A stretch of DNA of 64,000 bases from Caballeronia sp. NK8 (GTDB lineage: Bacteria > Pseudomonadota > Gammaproteobacteria > Burkholderiales > Burkholderiaceae). The position numbers were made by a program, and so were the translations under genes. Positions within the stretch are counted from its first letter, which is position 1, and each line of letters starts with the position of its first letter. The notes beneath the pieces are model-generated. The model was not told the origin of the DNA. It was given only the letters and a program-made list of their open reading frames with translations, and searched no databases. The DNA is taken from the NCBI RefSeq assembly GCF_018408855.1, contig NZ_AP024326.1:620001-684000 (forward strand), given 5' to 3'. This document shows positions 34,801-42,978 of the stretch, one piece after another.

Positions 34801-35241
34801 TCACGTCTGGGAATGTGAGCGGATCAAAAGCACTGGACATGTCGAATATCGCAAGAATGCTTCCGCAACGCTGCCTAGAACCAACCGCCGAATGCCGGTG
34901 TGGCCGTGCGTGCCCATTACAACAAGGTCGCCTTGCGTTTGCGTCACAAAACGCTGAAGGCATCGCGCGACCGAATCCGTGGTGTTTTGCGTTTCCAGCA
35001 GATATGTCTCGCATTCAAGGCCCGCCGCCTGAACGCGCCCGCATGAGCGGTCGAGCATGCGGCGCGCGACGCCGAACACCTCGTCGCGATAGCTCACCGG
35101 ATATGCCGACAGTGCCCCCGCGTCCGCGACGAACACTGCGTGGACCCTCGCTTGCGAACCGCTTCCGAAGCGGATCGCTTCGTCCAATGCGCGTTGCGAC
35201 GATTTGCTTCCGTCAAGTGCGACCACGATGTTCTGGTACAT
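34801..35241 (-). CDS. Universal stress protein, single UspA domain (ATP type)
   Basis: A 146-residue UspA protein with MYQNIVVALDGSKSSQ at the start and the intact signature GTHGHTGIRRLVLGS near the end. GGAGA precedes ATG 35241. It lies just downstream of the flavodoxin-like remnant on the same strand (26 bases), so the two were probably one operon. No FNR box is seen immediately upstream. Confidence 0.92.
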   Translation of the reverse strand: MYQNIVVALDGSKSSQRALDEAIRFGSGSQARVHAVFVADAGALSAYPVSYRDEVFGVARRMLDRSCGRVQAAGLECETYLLETQNTTDSVARCLQRFVTQTQGDLVVMGTHGHTGIRRLVLGSVAEAFLRYSTCPVLLIRSHSQT

Positions 35242-35266
35242 GATCTCTCCGTTCCCCTTGAGCGGC

Positions 35267-35772
35267 TCACATGGCCCGTTCGAGATTGTCGATTCGCACC
35301 AACCTGCGCTCGATACGATCCACGAGGATATCGATGAAACGCTGTTTCTATTGCGGATCCATCCTGACCGTGACAGCGCAACGCGCGATCGGCTGCTTGC
35401 CGGCGAGCTTGGTCATCTCGTGAAAAGCCTTGGCATCGCCTCGCATGTGCTGTGTGCAGAAAAAGCCACGTGCGGCAGCTTGCGTCGGTGAATACTGAGC
35501 CATGCGCGTACCGGCGCGCTGACCGTACCCGCCCATACCGGCGAGCCGACAACGACCACGTCGTACTGCGAGACATCGTGGCGTGCTGCATCGATAGGCA
35601 CACTTCGCGCAAACACCGCATCGACGAGCGAGCGCAAGTAGCCCGACGGCCCCGAACGATCGACCGGTTCGGTGATGACCTCGAAGTCGGCGCGTAGCCA
35701 CCCCGCCAATGCCGCGCCTACGGCACGCGTTGTGCCACTTCTGGAAAAGCAAACCACGAGCACTTTCGACAT
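35267..35772 (-). pseudogene. Flavodoxin-family protein, frameshift plus stop codon
   Basis: The N terminus has the flavodoxin FMN-phosphate loop FSRSGTTR after MSKVLVVC, followed by YDVVVVGSPVWAGTVSAPVR. The frame is lost in the AAAAA run at 35460-35464. The next frame continues FCTQHMRGDAKAFHEMTKLAGK to RMDPQ, where a TAG at 35348-35350 interrupts a short coherent end (KQRFIDILVDRIERR to 35267). Restoring one T (minus strand) would repair the frameshift but not the TAG. With MDPQ as the true end the protein would still be about 140 residues, so the TAG might be the natural stop. Confidence 0.78.
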
Positions 35773-35792
35773 GTGCGTTCTTCCCACGCCAT

Positions 35793-36833
35793 TCATGAAA
35801 CCTCGATGATTACCTTGAGTGCGTGTGTGTCAGCCGCGTGTCCAAATGTTTCGTACGCGTCGAGCATGCGATCGAGCGTGAAGCGGTGCGTGATAAGGCG
35901 CTTCGGATCGAGGCGACCGGCGCGCACGGTCTTCAGCAGCATCGGCGTGCTGACGGTATCGACCAGCCGCGTGGTGATGCTGATATTGCGGTCCCACAGT
36001 GTTTCCAGATGGAGGTCCGCCTTTACGCCATGCACGCCCACGTTGGCGATGGTCCCGCCCGCCGCAATCAGCGACTGGCACAGCTCGAAGGTCGACGGCA
36101 CGCCGACCGCTTCCACCGCGCAATCCACCCCCGCGCCCTCGGTCAGCTTCATGACTTCGGCAACCGGGTCCGCCCGGGCAGTGTCGATGCATGCGCTTGC
36201 GCCAAACGTGCGCGCCGCTTCGAGCCGATGCGTGTCGCGATCGATCATGATGATCTGCGCCGGTGCATAGAACTGCGCGGTGAGCAAGGCCGCAAGGCCG
36301 ATCGGCCCCGCGCCGACGATCGCAACCGTGCTGCCGGGCGCCACGCGACCGTTGAGCACGCCGCATTCGAAGCCAGTTGGCAGAATGTCGGAGAGCATCA
36401 CGAGCGACTCTTCCTCGACGCCGGGCGGGACCGGGTAGAGGCTCGTGTCGGCGTGCGGGATGCGCACGTATTCGGCCTGCGTGCCGTCGATCCTGTTGCC
36501 GAGAATCCAGCCGCCCGTCGCGCAATGCGAGTACATCCCGCGCCGGCATGCCTCACATTTACCGCAAGACGAGATGCATGAAATGAGCACGTGATCACCC
36601 GGCTTGAATGCGGCAACTGCCGCGCCGACTTGCTCGACCACGCCGACACCCTCGTGTCCAAGCACGCGGCCGGGGTCGCAACTCGGCACGTCGCCCTTCA
36701 GGATGTGCAGGTCGGTGCCACAAATCGTTGTACGTGTGACGCGCACGATTGCATCAGTGGCGGACACGATCTGCGGCACCGGACGCTCGTCGAGCGACTT
36801 CTTTCCCGGGCCGTGATAGACGAGTGCTTTCAT
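35793..36833 (-). CDS. Zinc-dependent alcohol dehydrogenase (NAD-linked MDR)
   Basis: A 346-residue medium-chain dehydrogenase. The catalytic zinc motif CGTDLHI and GHE, the structural zinc cysteines in SCGKCEACRRGMYSHC, and the Rossmann loop VGAGPIGLAALL are complete. The pattern matches iron-free Adh/threonine-dehydrogenase-like enzymes found in PHB and fermentation loci. ATG 36833 follows AGGGAG/CAGGA and is 68 bases from an FNR box, divergent from a Usp. It probably disposes of reducing equivalents during oxygen limitation. The substrate is not fixed by sequence. Confidence 0.9.
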   Translation of the reverse strand: MKALVYHGPGKKSLDERPVPQIVSATDAIVRVTRTTICGTDLHILKGDVPSCDPGRVLGHEGVGVVEQVGAAVAAFKPGDHVLISCISSCGKCEACRRGMYSHCATGGWILGNRIDGTQAEYVRIPHADTSLYPVPPGVEEESLVMLSDILPTGFECGVLNGRVAPGSTVAIVGAGPIGLAALLTAQFYAPAQIIMIDRDTHRLEAARTFGASACIDTARADPVAEVMKLTEGAGVDCAVEAVGVPSTFELCQSLIAAGGTIANVGVHGVKADLHLETLWDRNISITTRLVDTVSTPMLLKTVRAGRLDPKRLITHRFTLDRMLDAYETFGHAADTHALKVIIEVS

Positions 36834-36900
36834 TCCTGAACTCCCTGGCGGATGAGATCGAGCTGACGGGGCCAATGTAATCCCGTCGTTGTTTCGTCGA

Positions 36901-36914
36901 TTGACCTGAGTCAA
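36901..36914. promoter_or_regulatory. FNR-type box, alcohol dehydrogenase promoter
   Basis: TTGACCTGAGTCAA (identical to the hsp20 box) lies 68 bases upstream of the leftward ADH ATG. Confidence 0.85.
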
Positions 36915-36947
36915 TTGAGGTCGTCGCTCCGATAAAGCGCAGTGCCG

Positions 36948-36961
36948 TTGACTTGAGTCAA
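36948..36961. promoter_or_regulatory. FNR-type box, Usp triple-operon promoter
   Basis: TTGACTTGAGTCAA ends 97 bases before ATG 37058 and lies 47 bases from the ADH box. It is the last box in the window. Confidence 0.85.
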
Positions 36962-37057
36962 CTGCGCCGTGTGGCCGTATTTCTAGACTCGGTGTCAGTG
37001 AAAACCCAGCGCACGTGTGCGCATACGCAACGCAACTTCGACTCAAGGAGCCATGCG

Positions 37058-37897
37058 ATGAGCTACAGAACCATACTCGTGCACCTGGACACCAGCGTGC
37101 GCGCGCACCCCAGACTGGAAACCGCATTGCAGCTATCCAAGCGCTTCGGCGCGCATGTCAACGGACTCTTCGCGGTGTTCGAGCCCGATCCACGCGCCTT
37201 CAATATCATGGCGGGCACTGCCGTGTATTACGAGCAACACGCCAGCACGCGCGCCGAACAGCGGGGAGCGATCGAGCGGCTGTTTCATGCGGAGATCAAG
37301 CGCGCGGGTGTGTCGGGCGAATGGATTGAAACGCAGGAACGAGCGAACGATGCTGTTCCTCGTTTCGCGCGCTGCGCGGATCTCGTAGTCGTCAGCCAGG
37401 ATGACCCGACCGATCCGGAGTCTTATGTTGGCGACCACTTCCCCGAGACCACCATCCTCGCCTCGGGCCGACCGGTCTTGCTTATCCCGTACACGGGCTT
37501 CTTTGCCTCGGTCGGCAAACACCCGATGATCGCCTGGGACGGCAGCCGCGAGGCATCCCGCGCTGTACATGACGCCCTGCCCTTTCTGCAGATGGCCGAG
37601 CGCGTCTCGATTGTGAGCGTCGATACGTCCACGGGGGAAGCACGCGACGACCGCATCCCCTGCGCGGACATAGCGGCCTGCATTGCGCGGCATGGCATCA
37701 AGACCGAGGTCTCGTCGGGCGGCGTTACCTCGGACGCAACCGTAGGTGAACTGCTGCTCTCCCGCACTGCCGATTTGAATGCGGACCTCGTGGTCATGGG
37801 TGGCTATGGACATGCGCGCTGGCAGGAGCTTGTGCTTGGCGGCGCCACGCGCACCTTCCTCGCTTCGATGTCCGTGCCGGTGCTGATGTCTCACTGA
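37058..37897 (+). CDS. Universal stress protein, tandem UspA domains
   Basis: A 279-residue tandem Usp, closely similar to the one at 24449 (MSYRTILVHLDTS start, AWDGSREASRAVHDALPFLQ in domain 2, GGYGHARWQELVLGG loop, PVLMSH end). The final loop lacks the canonical G-S/T. AAGGAG lies eight bases before ATG 37058; the ATG at 37053 is out of frame. It is the first of three consecutive Usp genes in one operon. Confidence 0.92.
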   Translation: MSYRTILVHLDTSVRAHPRLETALQLSKRFGAHVNGLFAVFEPDPRAFNIMAGTAVYYEQHASTRAEQRGAIERLFHAEIKRAGVSGEWIETQERANDAVPRFARCADLVVVSQDDPTDPESYVGDHFPETTILASGRPVLLIPYTGFFASVGKHPMIAWDGSREASRAVHDALPFLQMAERVSIVSVDTSTGEARDDRIPCADIAACIARHGIKTEVSSGGVTSDATVGELLLSRTADLNADLVVMGGYGHARWQELVLGGATRTFLASMSVPVLMSH

Positions 37898-37922
37898 TTC
37901 ACAATGCGCAGGAGACCCCACC

Positions 37923-38456
37923 ATGTATCACCGCATTCTCGTACCGCTGGACGGTAGCGCCATCGCGAGTCGCGCACTTGACGAAGCGCTCGAGTTGCCT
38001 CATGAGACCGGCGCGCAAATCCAGGTCCTTTACGTAGTCGATGCGCCACCTGTGTCCGCCAGGGCGAGCCCTCATTGCTTTCAGGACTTTCACGATGCTT
38101 ATGCGAGGGAGGGCAACGCAGTTTGTGCCGAAGCCGCGATCCGCATGGAAGAAGCTGATTTTCAGAGTTCGACACGTGTGGCCGAAGTAAATCTTGCTGA
38201 CGACGACCTGGCACAGCGTATCGCGACGAGCGCAGGTGAGTTTGGGGCGGATCTCGTTGTGATGGGCACACACGGCAGGCGCGGCTGGCGACGCATCATG
38301 CTCGGCAGCGTCGCCGAACGAGTGGTACGGCTGGCGCCCTGCCCCGTCTTGCTGGTGCCAGCAAGAACACACATATGCGATCAGCAAAATACGCGCGGAG
38401 CCTCGCTCCGAAAAGCCGCTCGCAACCGCAATCTTCCGACGGAGACGACATCATGA
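37923..38456 (+). CDS. Universal stress protein, single UspA domain (ATP type)
   Basis: A 177-residue Usp with MYHRILVPLDGSAIAS and the complete signature GTHGRRGWRRIMLGS. It resembles the protein at 25322 but has an extra polar tail of about 28 residues (HICDQQNT onward) that reaches into the next gene. CAGGAGA precedes ATG 37923. Its TGA overlaps the next ATG (ATGA). Confidence 0.92.
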   Translation: MYHRILVPLDGSAIASRALDEALELPHETGAQIQVLYVVDAPPVSARASPHCFQDFHDAYAREGNAVCAEAAIRMEEADFQSSTRVAEVNLADDDLAQRIATSAGEFGADLVVMGTHGRRGWRRIMLGSVAERVVRLAPCPVLLVPARTHICDQQNTRGASLRKAARNRNLPTETTS

Positions 38457-39280
38457 GTTGGAAAACAATTCTCGTCCATTTGGACGACAGCCAGCGCTGT
38501 AAGGCTAGGACCCAGTTTGCGCTGGACGTTGCGCGACGCTTCGATGCTCACGTTATCGGGCTCTATCTGGTGTGTCAGGACGTGGTTCATCACCTGTGCG
38601 ATCCGGCCGAACCGTTGCTAAGCAGCGCCTATGAAGACCTCCGTCGAATTTCACAGGGCAACGCTTGCGCTGCGTTCGAACATGCCACGAAGTTGGCGGG
38701 AGTCAATTCCGAGTGGCGAGCGCCTGCGGGTTCCGTGCTCGGTGCGGCGATATTGCATGGCCGTCACGCCGACGCGATCGTGCTCGGACAGGATGATCCC
38801 GATGGCTCCGCCGCCTTCATTGCACGACACTTTGTCGAGGACGTCGTGCTCGGCTCCGGTCGCCCGGTGATACTCGTGCCGCGTGCCGGTGACATCAAGA
38901 CACTCGGCGAGAACGTAGTCATTGCCTGGGACGACAGTCGTGAAGCAGCGCGCGCAGTGGCAGACGCGTTGCCGGTTTTGCGTCGTGCGCGTTTCGTCGA
39001 AGTCATGACTGTCGAACGTCATCGAGATGATGAAACACCGGCAGGCATCGAGATTTCTGCCTATCTGGATCGACAAGGCGTGCGCGCGAGCTTTTCCTCG
39101 ACACCTCGCGTCCGCGGCGATAGCACCGGGTTGACGTTGCTGGACAGAGCGAACAGTGTGCACGCGGACATGCTGATCGCCGGCGCCTATGCACATTCGC
39201 GTGGAATTGAACGCGTGCTTGGCGGGGTCACCCGTACCCTGCTGGAAACATCCACACTTCCGGTTCTGCTCTCACATTGA
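38453..39280 (+). CDS. Universal stress protein, tandem UspA domains
   Basis: A 275-residue tandem Usp (MSWKTILVHLDDSQR start, AWDDSREAARAVADALPVL in domain 2) ending in PVLLSH, a close variant of the PVLMSH tails. The last loop (GAYAHSRGIERVLGG) lacks the G-S/T. It is translationally coupled to the Usp at 37923 and is the last gene of the operon; no FNR box or lxa-type gene is seen downstream. Confidence 0.9.
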   Translation: MSWKTILVHLDDSQRCKARTQFALDVARRFDAHVIGLYLVCQDVVHHLCDPAEPLLSSAYEDLRRISQGNACAAFEHATKLAGVNSEWRAPAGSVLGAAILHGRHADAIVLGQDDPDGSAAFIARHFVEDVVLGSGRPVILVPRAGDIKTLGENVVIAWDDSREAARAVADALPVLRRARFVEVMTVERHRDDETPAGIEISAYLDRQGVRASFSSTPRVRGDSTGLTLLDRANSVHADMLIAGAYAHSRGIERVLGGVTRTLLETSTLPVLLSH

Positions 39281-39376
39281 ACGGCAGCGAAGTGACGCCC
39301 GGCTCTTAGAGGCTCCGCTTCGCTAGTCGCGTGACGTTGTTGGAATGACGTGAACAGAACAATGACGATCGTTTTA

Positions 39377-39475
39377 CTAATCGGCGTTTCGCCAAATCGT
39401 GTACTGAACAATCGCGACTATGGCGACGATGATGACAAGCACTGCGGTACTTACTAAGATCAGAATTTTTAGCAT
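39377..39475 (-). CDS. Small single-pass membrane protein (32 residues)
   Basis: A short open frame on the minus strand encodes MLKILILVSTAVLVIIVAIV followed by AIVQYTIWRNAD and TAG. The whole length is one hydrophobic helix with a single Lys near the N terminus and a polar C-terminal end, typical of small regulatory or complex-stabilising membrane proteins. A GAGAG lies about eight bases before ATG 39475. It stands alone between the Usp operon and a receiver remnant. A chance hydrophobic frame is possible, but composition and start are good. Confidence 0.5.
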   Translation of the reverse strand: MLKILILVSTAVLVIIVAIVAIVQYTIWRNAD

Positions 39476-39649
39476 AGCGTCAACTCTCAAAGCATTGCAT
39501 CGAACGGCCAAATTACGACGCGCAACACCGAGACCGGTTGACACAGAGCAAACCTTCCGCTTTTGGTGAAAGATCTAGCTCTTCTGCGACGTGCCGAATA
39601 CTTGCTAGACGATAACGCAAACTAAACTCACAGTTTTGCTCCTTCCACG

Positions 39650-39948
39650 AAGTGGAAGTGCGCGCGTCATCATGGGTACGGGCGAAGACGCTGACGGGAC
39701 ACTTGTCGCGGTACTGCGTCGGTCGTCCACGATTGTCTTTCAGCAGCATCTCCGCGCGGGGAGCAGGATCGACGTATTGTCGAGCGATAAAGATCGTGTT
39801 CACCAACTACATGGAGACGGCAGCTCATGCTGCGGCGAAGGCGGCGGGCGCAGACTTCTCACGCGCCAAGACGCTGGAAATCCAAACGGCTATCGATCAA
39901 CAAAAATGGCCAAGATTTACTCAGTCCTTATTCGAGCGAGTGGTGTGA
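39650..39948 (+). pseudogene. Receiver-domain (response regulator) remnant
   Basis: One frame reads IVFQQHLRAGSRIDVL, resembling the D-x-HL-R-A-G-S-G-I-DVL phosphorylation-site segment of receiver domains but without a clear phospho-acceptor Asp. Another frame then reads AIKIVFTNYMETAAHAAAKAAGADF, the beta4-alpha4 segment of the same fold. The rest is degenerate and frames disagree by more than one homopolymer step. It ends overlapping the 3' end of the convergent PAS sensor kinase at 39917, which may have been its partner. I regard it as a decayed gene, not a coding sequence. Confidence 0.45.
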
Positions 39949-41011
39949 GAAGCGTGAGCGTCACACCCTCGCCCTGCTGGCTTTCGATGACCAATTCTCC
40001 GCCGATTTGCATCGCCCGCTCGTGCATACCAATCAAGCCGAATGCATCGACTCGAGGCGTGGCTATGGCTGGGAGGCCATCGCCATCGTCGGCGATGGAA
40101 AGGCGACAAAAAGAGTCAGTCGTTGACAATCCCACGCTCACTGTTTTGGCGTTCGCATGCCGGGCGACGTTGGTCAGCGCTTCCTGCACAACACGGTAGA
40201 GCGAGATAGTAGCGAGCTCGCTGAACCGCTCGATGTCACCGTCGACTGCGAGCCTCACTTCAATCCCATAGCGCCGTGCAAAGCTCTCGGTAAGCCATTC
40301 AAGCGCAGCCTCCAGCCCCAAGTCGTCGAGTCCGGGTGGTCGAAGGTCGGCGGCGATGCGGCGCAAGGAATCAGCCATCGCATCGATCTGAGCAGTGATT
40401 TCCTTACCTTGCCCGGCAAGCTTGGCTTGATCGGCGGAGAGCGCCATTTTCAGGGCAGACAGGCGCTGGCCCAGGTCGTCGTGAAGTTCGCGGGCGATCC
40501 GCTTCTGTTCGGCTTCACGCGCGTGCTGGATGAGCGCAGATCGCAACTGCAGGCGTTCGAGTTCTTCCAGTCGTCGCCTTTCGGTCATATCACGCGTGAC
40601 CTTCGCGAAGCCCTTTAATGCACCATCGGAACCGATGATGGCCGTGATGATGACGTTCGCCCAAAACCGGCTGCCGTCCTTGCGCAAGCGCCACCCCTCG
40701 TCTTCGACCTGTCCGCGCGAGCGCGCTGTCGACAGCAACTGCTCAGGCTTTCTATGCGCAATGTCCTCGTCGGTGTAAAAGAGCGAAAAATGGCGACCGA
40801 TTACCTCAGCGGGCGCGTATCCCTTGATACGCTCAGCGCCCGGGTTCCACGTCTGGACGCATCCTGAGGCGTCGAGCATGAAAATCGCGTAGTCGTGTAC
40901 TGCCTCAATGAGAAGTCGATAGCGATGCTCGATGTCGATGACGCTTTTATTCAACCATCGGTCTGAAGAAAGCGATGACAGGTCTGTTGGCTGCATAAGG
41001 TTTCCCATCAT
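39917..41011 (-). CDS. PAS-domain sensor histidine kinase (NarL-type)
   Basis: A 364-residue kinase without membrane helices. A PAS domain (about 28-145) contains the WNPGAERIKGY and RHFSLFYTDEDI segments, typical of soluble PAS kinases. A HisKA_3 helix follows with H177 in RELHDDLGQ, then a HATPase_c domain (IADDGDGLPA, FGLIGMHERA). ATG 41011 is chosen because AGGGG lies six bases upstream, although the frame stays open further. Its regulator is not encoded intact nearby; the receiver remnant downstream may be what is left. The signal is probably a cytoplasmic small molecule or redox state. Confidence 0.88.
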   Translation of the reverse strand: MMGNLMQPTDLSSLSSDRWLNKSVIDIEHRYRLLIEAVHDYAIFMLDASGCVQTWNPGAERIKGYAPAEVIGRHFSLFYTDEDIAHRKPEQLLSTARSRGQVEDEGWRLRKDGSRFWANVIITAIIGSDGALKGFAKVTRDMTERRRLEELERLQLRSALIQHAREAEQKRIARELHDDLGQRLSALKMALSADQAKLAGQGKEITAQIDAMADSLRRIAADLRPPGLDDLGLEAALEWLTESFARRYGIEVRLAVDGDIERFSELATISLYRVVQEALTNVARHANAKTVSVGLSTTDSFCRLSIADDGDGLPAIATPRVDAFGLIGMHERAMQIGGELVIESQQGEGVTLTLLTPLARIRTE

Positions 41012-41509
41012 CAATTCCCCTTCAACAATCGCGTTCGAGCGCCTTGCTGAGAAGGGATTGATGCAGTTCAGATGTCTCCGCCATAGAGCACTTTGGCGGG
41101 AGTAAGCACAGACAGACCGCCGGCCGAAGTTTTGCTCGATATGACCCCGTAAAAGCCACGTTTTGTTTCTCATTAATCTCGAATGAGTGCACACGCGACA
41201 GGAGTATCGCCAGGTATCTAAAGAGCCGGATTGCTCGCGATGAGCGGACTGTGTGAACTCCAAAGGACCTTCCACCTACAGTCTAGGTGAACAAATATGC
41301 CACAAGCGTGTTTTTCCGACAGCTCACTGATCACGACGCGTGTTCCTTGCGTCCATCCTCTTATCCGAAATGCGATGCACACATCATATCGCGCTCGTGA
41401 AGCGCGAGTCGTCATCGATTTCGGTTCCGACGGACCGGTTGGAGTCGAAGAGTGTTGTCCGTCCATCGCACTCGTCACCCTTCATCGCGCTTGTCGCGAA
41501 AAGCGTTTC
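41012..41509. other. Intergenic stretch, no gene seen
   Basis: About 500 bases between the soluble PAS kinase promoter and the end of the broken QseC-like kinase. Open frames on the plus strand are antisense shadows or lack family features. I see no repeat or strong hairpin. Confidence 0.5.
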
Positions 41510-42978
41510 TCATCCATGCTCGAGGCGATGGTCAGACTGCGGGCACCCGGGCGTTATGAGACGCGAGCCGCTCCGATCGCTCTTTGGCGGAGTGCCGTGT
41601 CTATCGGCAAAGAACGCTACGCTGACGCCAAGTCCTTGACCTTTCAGACCCGTTTCGAACCTCATCTCGCCACCGCATCGAGCGGCAATACGCGCGACAA
41701 TAGATAACCCCAAGCCGCTACCACTTGTGGTCGCCGAAGAGCCCCTGAAGAATCGGTCCGAAAGACGGCCCATTTCTTCAGGACTGACCCCGGGCCCATC
41801 GTCGCGGACGGTCAAGCGAACAGCCTCGAGACCCATATGCAGTTGAAGTCGACGGTGCCCGCGGTCTTTCCGTACTTGATCGCATTGTCCAGGAGATTGT
41901 CGACAAGTACGCGCACGAGAACCTTATCTGAATGTATGTCAGCTCGACCGTCGCCTGTGATTCGAAGGCTTATAGACTTCTCATTCGCAAGATGGCGCCT
42001 GAATGCTATCGACTCGAAAATCACCTCGCGCAGCGCGAAACGTGACGGTTTGACTCCAGCTTCCTCATCAAGTCGTGCGAGCAGCAGAAGTTGCTCGACC
42101 AGATGCGCACTACGGTCTACCCCCATGACAACGCACTCTAGCGCCTGCCGCTGCTGAGACGCGTCAGACGAACCCATCGCCACTTGTGCCTGGACCTTGA
42201 TTGCTGCGAGCGGCGTCTTGAGTTCATGCGCGGCATCAGCTGTGAACGTACGCTCTCGCGCGAGCGAAAGCCGTAGGCGCTCAAGGAGGCCGTTCGTTGC
42301 GGTCACGGCTACATGCAATTCGCGTGGCGACTTCGACATTTCAATCGGCCGAAGATTGTGGCCGTCGCGCGCCTGCACCTCTCTGGAAATCGATGCGAGC
42401 GGGCGCATGCCAATTCCGATGCTGAACCAGACGAGCGCCATCAAGACCGGCAGAGTCAGAAGCACTGGTCGTGCACGAGCAGCAACACCGCTTACCAGGT
42501 CGCTGTGCTCGTTCGCAGGCTCCATGAGGCAAATCGTGCGTCTACTTTCGGAATCCCGCGCCGTGTACAGGAGCCACCTGCCGCTTTCCGTATCCACCTT
42601 GGTGACGACGTAGCGAGAATAAGCCATGAAATCGACGACCGGGAAATCGCTGCTCCGCGCAATGGTTCCCCAATTGTGGTGAACTACGTGAAAACGCACG
42701 AAGCGGTCACCATAGTCCGAATCGTAATTAACAGAATGAGAATCATGAGCAATTTCGTTACAGGCGTCGATTCCGTGCTCTGCAAGCTGTTGGAGATCGG
42801 CAGCATCCAATCGAGCAAGCAGGGGAACCAGCTGAATCAGCCGGGTTTCGTCCCACTGCGTGACTTCGTGACGCGCGGCGTAGAAGCTCCATGCGAACAT
42901 CGCGAGCCACGACAACCCGACACTCAAGAGAACTAGCCACATGAGGCGACTACGGATGGAGGGTTGGCTTTGCCTCAT
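41510..42978 (-). pseudogene. QseC/TctE-like sensor histidine kinase, frameshifted
   Basis: The first frame gives two membrane helices (about 11-33 and 165-190) around a periplasmic domain, then a HAMP-like linker, the HisKA motif DAAHELKTPLAAIKVQ and N box LLDNAIKYG. It breaks after TVDFNC near 41839. The next frame continues GLEAVRLTVRDDGPGVSPEEM and SGSGLGLSIVARI (G boxes) to 41510. One extra C restores a kinase of about 490 residues. Its start overlaps the stop of the response-regulator remnant (ATGA). The partner is more heavily damaged, so the pair is probably non-functional. Confidence 0.85.

Noticed and set aside
39535..39548. TTGACACAGAGCAA as a further FNR box
   Set aside because: One half-site is changed (GCAA), no gene starts at a suitable distance, and it lies outside the cluster of boxes.
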